From JBMNNU01 sp050942695 (GTDB taxonomy: Bacteria; Chloroflexota; UBA6077), in NCBI GenBank assembly GCA_050942695.1, contig JBMNNU010000229.1, positions 1 to 5,374 of the forward strand: a stretch of 5,374 nucleotides of DNA. The letters are read 5' to 3'. Both the position numbers and the translations under genes were made by a program. Below the pieces are notes generated by a model that was given only the letters and a program-made list of their open reading frames with translations, searched no databases and was not told the origin of the DNA. This document shows positions 1 through 5,014 of this stretch, piece after piece. How positions within the stretch are numbered: position 1 is the stretch's first letter; each line of letters opens with the position of its first letter.

Positions 1-13
1 GGTACCATTTCAT

Positions 14-75
14 AGGGAAGCCTTTCTAGGTCAGCGGTTGTTTGGTCAACTACCATCTTACCAGGAGGCTTCCCT
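14..75. repeat. 10-bp perfect inverted repeat with 42-nt spacer
   Basis: AGGGAAGCCT (14-23) is perfectly complementary to AGGCTTCCCT (66-75). The right arm is followed by a pyrimidine-rich, T-rich stretch (75-85). It could be the terminator hairpin of a plus-strand gene ending left of the window, or the end of a mobile element. The loop is long for a terminator, and no transposase is visible inside the window to support the second reading. Confidence 0.5.
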
Positions 76-206
76 CTTTCTTGTTGTGTGGGTATGCGTG
101 AGCAGTTACAGATTGACATGGTGATAGAGAGATTCCATGAAGTGCTTGTGAAATTCTTGCGGAGAATACGCTAACTGTTTTTTTGAAACTTCAGAGTAGC
201 CTAAGA

Positions 207-238
207 CCTGGCTTCGCCGGATTCTCTAATCAGCCAGG
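207..238 (-). terminator. Hairpin downstream of the transporter gene, weak terminator candidate
   Basis: CCTGGCT (207-213) pairs with AGCCAGG (232-238). An inner GATT (220-223) and AATC (228-231) pair around a CTCT loop, leaving a 6-nt bulge on one side only. It lies about 90 nt past the transporter stop on the same strand. There is no T run after it in the minus direction, so it is at best a weak or Rho-assisted terminator, or an RNA-stabilising 3' structure. Confidence 0.35.
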
Positions 239-327
239 CCTTTGAGGAGTTTGATCGTCTGATTGGCGCCTGCCCCAGGGTATTCTCGCCAAAACATTTG
301 AGATGCCAGGCTGTAGAGGATGGCGGA

Positions 328-1551
328 TCACAGCTTGACTATTCCCCTCTTGAGGGCATGGTAGAGGGCTACCCCGCCCACGAAGGCCGCTCCCATGTTC
401 CAGGTGGCGAGGCCCGCCGTCACCAGCATCACGTAGAAGTCCTCCTTCTTGGAGCCGATATCTCTGGCTGTTAGAGCCAGCTCTACTCCAGCAAAGAAGA
501 GAATCACGCCAAGGATCGCTGTGGGGAACATCTGAAATATTAGCTCCACCGAGTTGCCCAGCAGCAGGGCGAGCAGGATGATGATCAGCCCCAGGATCAC
601 GAGGGCTCCCCCTGTCCTTGCACCAAATCTCACGTGGCCTGCCATGCCGCCCGCCCCATGGCACATCGGGATGCCGCCGACGATTGGGGAGAAGAGGTTC
701 ATAATTCCCATGCTGGTAGCGACCTTACGCTCCGTAACCGGTCGATCGCAGAAATGCTCGTTGTTCTCGGCCACCACGGCGATGCAGGCGTTGCCCAGGG
801 TGAGGGGTACCTGAGGCAGCGCCAAGATAAGGCCACCCCAAAGGATGTCCTGCCAGGTGAGCTCGGCCAGGGGAAACGAGGGCAGCCGCAGGCCGGCACC
901 TGCCTGTATCAATCGAGAAGGTAGCTCAGGCTGCTGGAAGAGCGCCACCGCGATCCCAAAAAGCAAGAGGGCGAACATGGCGGGGAACTTCGAGTTTGTG
1001 AGGAGTAGGTAGGTAGCTACGACACCTACCACCGCGATCAAGGGGTCGGATCCCATCATCCGCAGAGACTCCAGGATGAAGGTGAAACCTAGCCCAAGGA
1101 CGATCCCCCGCACCACCGGCTTAGATGCGAGACCTGCCAGTTTGTCGATGGCGCCGGTGAGGCCGAGGATGAGCCAGATCGCGGCTGTTACCAACCCCGA
1201 GCCGTACACCATGCCGGGGGTGATAGCGCCGGCCTGGCCGATCGCTGCCCCACCGATTGCCTTCATAGGCTGCACTGGCATGGGGGTTTTGTAGATGATG
1301 CCAACCGCCACTTTTGTGATGCCAAAGGCCAGGAGCACCCCCACCGGGTCCATCTTCAATACAGCAATGTATCCCACTACGAAGGGGATCAGGGTCCCCA
1401 GATCCCCAAAAGCCCCCGCCCACTCCATGCGATCGTACCGGTTTACTGGGCGGTTGCTGGTGCAAGGGATGGTGCCAGCTTCGCCTTGTGGTTCGCGCTC
1501 TATACCTTTGGTTGCGATCACCTTGTCTGAGACCGATTTTGAGTCGCCCAT
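328..1551 (-). CDS. MOT1-type sulfate/molybdate transporter, probably molybdate uptake
   Basis: This is a 407-residue polytopic membrane protein of the MOT1-like branch of the sulfate transporter family. Visible signatures are GDLGTLIPF (about 49-57), PVQPMKAIGG (92-101), PQVPLTLGNA (246-255) and the GGIPMCHGAGGMAGH stretch (292-306) that leads into RFGARTG; these are the conserved substrate-pathway segments of MOT1 proteins. About ten or more hydrophobic segments span residues 50-400. The first 38 residues are hydrophilic and presumably cytoplasmic. An upstream TTG at 1597-1599 would add 16 residues, but it lies inside a terminator-like hairpin. The ATG at 1549-1551 has GAGGGG 9 nt upstream and is preferred. 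Family members move molybdate or sulfate by a secondary mechanism; the Moco-riboswitch-like leader favours molybdate or tungstate here. No other molybdenum gene is in the window. Confidence 0.87.
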   Translation of the reverse strand: MGDSKSVSDKVIATKGIEREPQGEAGTIPCTSNRPVNRYDRMEWAGAFGDLGTLIPFVVGYIAVLKMDPVGVLLAFGITKVAVGIIYKTPMPVQPMKAIGGAAIGQAGAITPGMVYGSGLVTAAIWLILGLTGAIDKLAGLASKPVVRGIVLGLGFTFILESLRMMGSDPLIAVVGVVATYLLLTNSKFPAMFALLLFGIAVALFQQPELPSRLIQAGAGLRLPSFPLAELTWQDILWGGLILALPQVPLTLGNACIAVVAENNEHFCDRPVTERKVATSMGIMNLFSPIVGGIPMCHGAGGMAGHVRFGARTGGALVILGLIIILLALLLGNSVELIFQMFPTAILGVILFFAGVELALTARDIGSKKEDFYVMLVTAGLATWNMGAAFVGGVALYHALKRGIVKL

Positions 1552-1560
1552 ATTATCTTG

Positions 1561-1605
1561 CCCCTCAAAAAAATCCCGCCCCCCATGCTGGAACGTCAAG
1601 GGGGC
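1561..1605 (-). terminator. Terminator-like hairpin and ribosome site in the transporter leader (expression platform)
   Basis: Reading the minus strand, GCCCCC (1605-1600) pairs with GGGGGC (1583-1578), followed by GGGA and seven T (1573-1567). The ribosome site GAGGGG (1566-1561) comes immediately after, 9 nt before the ATG. A second option pairs GGCGGGAT (1580-1573), which abuts the T run, with ATCCCGCC (1662-1655) inside the aptamer. A third pairs CCCCTT (1603-1598) with the ribosome site, with one G-U pair. So the platform could act on transcription or translation. The structure was worked out by eye and no folding energy was computed. Confidence 0.5.
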
Positions 1606-1632
1606 ACTTGGAGCCTAAGCTCGACCTGCGCC

Positions 1633-1766
1633 CTCTCCTTTCCCAGCACGCGGAGGCGGGATCGTTTCCTTCCCCACCCGAGACCCTGAATCGTCAGAGT
1701 CCGCCGTTTCGGCGAACGGCCTCATCGGCCATAGGCGTGCGCCTTTAGGTCGTGAGGCTCGGAGAG
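1633..1766 (-). promoter_or_regulatory. Moco (molybdenum cofactor) riboswitch aptamer candidate
   Basis: On the minus strand CTCTCC (1766-1761) pairs with GGAGAG (1638-1633), closing a roughly 134-nt domain. Just inside are a 5' GAGCC segment and a 3' CTGGGAAAGGAG segment. The 3' core has a GGTGGG/CCCGCC stem (1678-1673 with 1660-1655), a loop with AAGGAAACGA, then GCCTCC. This closely parallels the E. coli moaA leader as I recall it (AAGGAAGAAAUGA loop, CGCCUCC, then CUGGAAAGGUG). Two further hairpins lie between: GCCGTT/AACGGC (1703-1720) and GACTCTGA/TCAGGGTC with a CGAT loop (1682-1701). In the known family, reduced Moco controls Moco biosynthesis and molybdate transport genes, and a variant responds to the tungsten cofactor. 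A molybdate-type transporter directly downstream fits this. No covariance search was run. Confidence 0.8.
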
Positions 1767-1795
1767 ATCTTTATTTGTCCTTAGCCTTAAAAAGT

Positions 1796-1845
1796 GATTA
1801 CCTGTTCTGCAAATAAAAGTGACATAACTATACAGAACGATTACC
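1796..1845. promoter_or_regulatory. Symmetric repeat cluster between divergent genes, possible operator
   Basis: GATTACC occurs twice as a direct repeat (1796-1802 and 1839-1845). Just inside these lies the inverted pair GTTCTG (1804-1809) and CAGAAC (1833-1838) around an AT-rich 23-nt centre with TATA-like hexamers on both strands near 1827-1834. It sits between the riboswitch 5' end (1766) and the acetyltransferase start (1885), where promoters for both divergent genes must lie. No good -35 partner was found for either TATA-like hexamer, so no promoter is called. Confidence 0.35.
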
Positions 1846-1884
1846 AATCCGAAGATATCATAAGAACAGCAAGAGGGCAACAGT

Positions 1885-2736
1885 ATGTTTTGTAGCATGC
1901 ATCGAATGGCGGAAGCTGGCTTCGGTACAGAAAGTGCAACTGCCCAGAACACCGAGCGGGTTCTGGGGAGACACGAAGAAGCCAGACGGCTTCAGGGAGT
2001 CTTCTTATGCCAGCCGGAATTTACTCTCAAACAGACGATACTAGGATTGTGTGAAGCAGATAGACCTTCTAGTGCCTACCGCATCACACCATTAGCAACA
2101 GAGCATATCCCTGATGTGGTGCGGCTGCTCAAACTAGCTTTCCCCGATAGCCTGCTAACCGCTCTAGGAGCAGGTTTTTTGGAGGAGCTGTTTGCTTCCT
2201 ACATACACATCTCTGGTGGGTGCGCTTTTGTGTCGATGTATGGCAGAGAGGTTGTAGCTTTCATTGCCGGCTCCGATGACGCTCGCGCTCACCGCCTCCG
2301 CTTCATTCGCCGCCGTTGGCCCTTTTTGATGTTCCACATCTTGAAAGAATTGCTTCTCTCACCACCCAGATTGGTTGCTTTAGCCCGATACCTTCGCCCC
2401 TACCTAACGTTGCGTCGAGGGCGAGAATCTGAATCCTGGCAAGAAGATCCTGAAGGGATTCCCCCAGCGAGCCTGGTGCTGTTGGGCGTATCTCCACAGC
2501 ACCGGCGCCAGGGAAATGCTGAGCGACTGGCGCGGGCTTTCCTGCAGGAGATGGCCAACCGTTTCGTGGACAGGGTTAAGCTTGCGGTAGCCGACCACAA
2601 TGAGGCTGCTCTAGCTTTCTACCTGTCTCGTGGGTGGCAGATAGCTGGGCGTTATCAAGGACCTGAGGGCGCTATGGTTTTCCGTCTGGTGTATACCATC
2701 ACCCCAAGAATGATCAGGAACCAATTGGCGGCATGA
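1885..2736 (+). CDS. GNAT-family N-acetyltransferase
   Basis: The product has 283 residues. It would transfer an acyl group from acyl-CoA to an amine; the substrate is unknown. The GNAT domain starts near residue 65 (YRITPL). Strand beta4 is LVLLGVSP (197-204), followed by the CoA pyrophosphate loop QHRRQGNA (205-212, fitting R/Q-x-x-G-x-A), then motif B VADHNEAALAFYLSRGW (235-251) with the usual Asn and Tyr. A basic and hydrophobic insertion of about 60 residues (132-190) separates beta3 from beta4; from memory it recurs in a GNAT branch that also carries the FPDSLLTALG-type segment (86-95), and it may contact membrane or a lipid-linked substrate. The ATG at 1885 has GAGGG 7 nt upstream. The first 64 residues match no domain I know, so a later start is possible. 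It is divergent from the transporter and convergent with the hydrolase gene. Confidence 0.8.
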   Translation: MFCSMHRMAEAGFGTESATAQNTERVLGRHEEARRLQGVFLCQPEFTLKQTILGLCEADRPSSAYRITPLATEHIPDVVRLLKLAFPDSLLTALGAGFLEELFASYIHISGGCAFVSMYGREVVAFIAGSDDARAHRLRFIRRRWPFLMFHILKELLLSPPRLVALARYLRPYLTLRRGRESESWQEDPEGIPPASLVLLGVSPQHRRQGNAERLARAFLQEMANRFVDRVKLAVADHNEAALAFYLSRGWQIAGRYQGPEGAMVFRLVYTITPRMIRNQLAA

Positions 2737-2756
2737 GCTACTAAGGTAGAGATAAA

Positions 2757-2794
2757 CCGGTACAGAGGATGGTTGTGCCCAACCCCTGTACCGG
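2757..2794. terminator. Hairpin between convergent genes, likely terminator
   Basis: CCGGTACAG (2757-2765) pairs perfectly with CTGTACCGG (2786-2794). Inside it GGTTG (2771-2775) pairs with CAACC (2780-2784) around a TGCC loop. It lies 20 nt after the acetyltransferase stop and 11 nt after the hydrolase stop. In the minus direction it is followed by TTTATCT, so it should serve the hydrolase gene best. The plus side lacks a T run and would terminate less efficiently. Confidence 0.65.
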
Positions 2795-2805
2795 CCGAAG
2801 GTCAC

Positions 2806-3651
2806 CTACGACCCGAAGGCTTCGTAAACCATTCTGCTGATTTCGGCCTCCGCCGGGACCTGTTCTTCGGGATCCCCCGACTGGCTCATCACCACGATGA
2901 TGTACCGGCCGCCAGCGCCGCTAACAATGCCACCGTCGTTTCGCACTCCGGGTAGCTCGCCCGTCTTATGGGCGACCTGTGCATCCGCAGGCAGAAGCGC
3001 CGGAATGCGATCGTTGGTCATCTGTCCCAGCAGCAGGTCGATCATCTGATTGCTGGCCGAAGGGCTGACCAGCGACCGCCCCGCCAATAGCCGGAAGAAG
3101 CGGGCCATATCGGTAGGGGTACTGAAGAAGTCGCCGTCAAAGACGGTGTTACTCATCCCCAGTTCACCGGCTGCCGAAATTACAACGTCCCACCCACCTA
3201 CTGCACGGGCTAATGCATAGGCGGCGGCATTGCTACTCTGTGTGATCATCGCTTCGAGCGCGGATCCTACAGTGACGGCGTCACCGGGTGCGAAGATGGC
3301 ATCAGCGCCTCCAATGTAATCCTCAGATGCGATGGTCAGGGTATCCTCCGGTGAAAGGGAACCGCTTTCCATCGCCTCGTAAACTCGGTACATCACCAGC
3401 AGTTTGTACATGCTGGCAGTTGGGAAAAGCATCTCCTCGTTGACAAACACTCCGCTTCCATCGTTCAGGTTGATTGCCGCTACCCCATAAGTGCCGTTCA
3501 GACCTGATATGTATCCCTCCAACTCGGCTTGAAGACTAGCGTCGTTGGCTGGAGCCGCATTTCTTGGAGTGGTCCCTTCAGCAACAGGCGTTACTAGTAT
3601 GGCGATGCCCAGCGCCAACAGCAACGTAGCACGAACCGCTGTTACGATCAT
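2806..3651 (-). CDS. Exported serine hydrolase, class A beta-lactamase/PBP fold
   Basis: This is a 281-residue protein with an N-terminal signal sequence (basic start, hydrophobic 8-22, likely cleavage near 24-27), so it acts outside the membrane or as a tethered enzyme. Active-site motifs are in order: S80-M-Y-K83 (SxxK nucleophile), S139-S140-N141 (in place of SDN) and K229-T230-G231. The STPTDMARFF stretch (177-186) is the typical helix after the omega-loop. The class A general base Glu166 and its ExxLN context are not evident; the equivalent segment reads NTVFDGDFF (168-176). Deacylation of beta-lactams may therefore be poor, and a peptidase-like or penicillin-binding role is possible. 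An upstream GTG at 3676-3678 would translate through the ribosome site. The ATG at 3649-3651, 10 nt after AGGAGG, is preferred. Transcribed divergently from hrcA. Confidence 0.82.
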   Translation of the reverse strand: MIVTAVRATLLLALGIAILVTPVAEGTTPRNAAPANDASLQAELEGYISGLNGTYGVAAINLNDGSGVFVNEEMLFPTASMYKLLVMYRVYEAMESGSLSPEDTLTIASEDYIGGADAIFAPGDAVTVGSALEAMITQSSNAAAYALARAVGGWDVVISAAGELGMSNTVFDGDFFSTPTDMARFFRLLAGRSLVSPSASNQMIDLLLGQMTNDRIPALLPADAQVAHKTGELPGVRNDGGIVSGAGGRYIIVVMSQSGDPEEQVPAEAEISRMVYEAFGS

Positions 3652-3849
3652 TTTTCTCCCACCTCCTTGTGGACTCACAAACGATCAGTTACTCGCTTCG
3701 TTCTTGTACATTCTCTAAAGGATAGGCACAGCACTCCCTATGCCATTCCCCAACCGGATGGAACACAGGGTTATTCGGTTATGGGAACAGTCGTAGTACC
3801 TCTTGACCCAGCCTTGATATCAGCACCATCAAGATTTAACCCATGATTA
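3652..3849. other. Intergenic region upstream of the hydrolase gene and of the hrcA promoter
   Basis: This is the hydrolase-proximal half of the 332-bp gap between the hydrolase and hrcA starts. It contains the hydrolase ribosome site AGGAGG (3662-3667 on the minus strand) and an imperfect 6-bp inverted repeat, CTTGAT/ATCAAG (3813-3833). A weak plus-strand promoter-like pair, TTGATA and TAACCC with 17-bp spacing, starts at 3814. The promoter of the hydrolase gene must lie here, but no convincing -35/-10 pair was found on the minus strand. No ORF or RNA gene was recognised. Confidence 0.5.
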
Positions 3850-3878
3850 TTGACAGACTTCTGGTCTCGTGCTAACCT
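3850..3878 (+). promoter_or_regulatory. Sigma-70-type promoter for hrcA-grpE
   Basis: A perfect -35 hexamer TTGACA (3850-3855) is followed after 17 bp by TAACCT (3873-3878) as a partial -10. Transcription would start near 3885, inside the CIRCE operator, which is the usual arrangement for direct HrcA repression. The -10 is weak, which leaves the exact start uncertain. Confidence 0.65.
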
Positions 3879-3879
3879 G

Positions 3880-3906
3880 TTAGCACTCTCGGGGTGAGAG
3901 TGCTAA
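3880..3906. promoter_or_regulatory. CIRCE operator (HrcA binding site)
   Basis: The left arm TTAGCACTC (3880-3888), a 9-bp spacer and the right arm GAGTGCTAA (3898-3906) match the CIRCE consensus without mismatch. CIRCE is the binding site of the HrcA repressor. It overlaps the predicted transcription start of the hrcA operon and lies 77 nt before the hrcA ATG, so hrcA is predicted to repress its own operon and be released on heat stress. It could also form a stem in the 5' UTR. Confidence 0.97.
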
Positions 3907-3983
3907 TATATTAATGGCCGCCTGCGGCAGCCCTTAGTGTTCGGTTTTAAAGGCAACGAAGAGGTTTGGTATCTAGGTATCTC

Positions 3984-5003
3984 ATGGTTGAGATCAGCGA
4001 ACGACAGCAGGCGATCCTCAAAACGGTCGTCGAAGATTTCGTGATAACGGCTAATCCGGTTCCATCTGACAGGGTGACCAAGCGGTCAGGCCTTAAGGTG
4101 AGTTCGGCTACCGTTCGGAACGAGATGATGGAATTGGAGGAGAGAGGGCTGCTGACGCACCCACATACATCCTCGGGGAGGGTTCCTACCGACCTCGGAT
4201 ATCGCTACTACCTCGAGCACCTTATGACTGAGGTAGGCCTCACCCCCGTGGAGCAGCAGATGATTATCCACCAGTTCCATCAAGTGGAAACCGAAGTGGA
4301 TGAATGGGGGCCTTTGGCCGCTGCTGTGACGGCTCAGATGTCGCGTTCAGCCGCTCTTGTGACCAAGCTTCAATCTCGCGAAGGCAGGCTGAAGCGGATC
4401 GAGCTGGTTTCTGTGCAAGATGATCTGGTATTGGTAGTCATCATCCTGCACTCTGGGGCGTTGCGGCAGAGGCTGCTGCGCATGGATCTACCCATCGAGC
4501 GGGAAGAGCTGATAAAGCTAAGCAACCGTTTGAGCGATCTTCTGAAGGGTAAAGATGGCTACCAGATTGCGCAGGTTGTACCCAATCTGGTCGGGGCGGA
4601 GCGGGAAATCGTGCAGGTGGTTGCCCGGACCATGGAGCAGGATAGATGGAACTGGGCAGATGCGATCCATTTCGAGGGAATCAGCTTCATATCTGAGCAG
4701 CCGGAGTTCGGTCGTACTCAGCAGTTTATCGACCTGATGGAGGTGCTCCAGCGAGGCGGCTCTCTTATGCCTCTCTTGGCCGAAGTGCTGGAAACCGGCG
4801 GGATGCGGGTGGTGATAGGCAAAGAGAACCTGGCTGAGCAGATGCAAGGTTGCAGCGTGATCCTCAAGCGCTATGGCCCATCGGGTGAAGCAGCGGGTAT
4901 TGTAGGCGTTGTTGGGCCTACGAGGATGAGATATTGGAGAGCTGTTTCTTTGGTCCGGTTTATGGCCGGACTGTTGGACCGGCTTGTAGAACAACCGTAC
5001 TAA
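3984..5003 (+). CDS. hrcA: Heat-inducible transcription repressor HrcA
   Basis: The 339-residue length is usual for HrcA. The N-terminal winged helix-turn-helix covers about 1-75: SERQQAILKTVVEDFV (5-20), then SSATVRNEMMELEERGLL (40-57) and HTSSGRVPTDLGYRYY (61-76), both hallmarks of the family. The rest (about 90-339) is the GAF-like ligand/dimerisation part with its inserted domain, including the family-type segments near VVIGKEN and GIVGVVGPTRM. HrcA dimers bind CIRCE with help from GroEL and repress chaperone operons. A TTG at 3966-3968 would add six residues, but GAGG sits only 1 nt before it. The ATG at 3984 gives the expected family N-terminus, although its ribosome site (AGG at 3975-3977) is weak, which may keep HrcA levels low. 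First gene of the operon with grpE. Confidence 0.96.
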   Translation: MVEISERQQAILKTVVEDFVITANPVPSDRVTKRSGLKVSSATVRNEMMELEERGLLTHPHTSSGRVPTDLGYRYYLEHLMTEVGLTPVEQQMIIHQFHQVETEVDEWGPLAAAVTAQMSRSAALVTKLQSREGRLKRIELVSVQDDLVLVVIILHSGALRQRLLRMDLPIEREELIKLSNRLSDLLKGKDGYQIAQVVPNLVGAEREIVQVVARTMEQDRWNWADAIHFEGISFISEQPEFGRTQQFIDLMEVLQRGGSLMPLLAEVLETGGMRVVIGKENLAEQMQGCSVILKRYGPSGEAAGIVGVVGPTRMRYWRAVSLVRFMAGLLDRLVEQPY

Positions 5004-5014
5004 TTGGAGGAATG

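Larger units (their letters stand above)
1..327. other. Intergenic left edge, no convincing gene
   Basis: This stretch lies downstream of the transporter stop and runs to the window edge. It holds two inverted repeats (14-75 and 207-238, listed separately), a T7 run at 178-184 and a possible 26-codon plus-strand ORF at 94-174 starting MREQLQIDMV. That ORF has no clear ribosome site and resembles no family I recognise, so I do not call it a gene. On the minus strand the transporter frame stays open for 33 codons past its TGA, to a TAG at 226-228; this is treated as a finding. No transposase or RNA gene was recognised here. Confidence 0.6.

Noticed and set aside
328..330. Selenocysteine at the in-frame TGA of the transporter
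   Set aside because: No SECIS-like hairpin is evident just downstream, transporters of this family are not selenoproteins, and the protein is complete without the tail.
230..664. 144-codon minus-strand ORF overlapping the transporter 3' end
   Set aside because: It is an out-of-frame shadow with a low-complexity Gly/Arg/Pro composition.
1552..1599. TTG start adding 16 residues to the transporter
   Set aside because: The added codons lie within the leader hairpin, T7 run and ribosome site, so the ATG at 1549-1551 is much more likely.
1697..1730. Hammerhead-like CCGATGA ... CGAAAC arrangement on the minus strand
   Set aside because: The conserved CUGAUGA core has a substitution, stem III is not formed properly, and the same bases are better explained as the inner hairpins of the Moco-type aptamer.
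1700..1730. Resemblance to the fluoride (crcB) riboswitch around GATGAGGCCGTTCGCC
   Set aside because: The pseudoknot pairing and the downstream conserved segment of that motif are absent, and the downstream gene is not a fluoride exporter.
3652..3678. GTG start adding nine residues to the serine hydrolase
   Set aside because: It would translate through the AGGAGG ribosome site and put extra residues before a normal signal peptide.
3880..3906. CIRCE as regulator of the divergent serine hydrolase
   Set aside because: It lies about 230 bp upstream of that gene and overlaps the hrcA promoter, and no minus-strand promoter is visible next to it.
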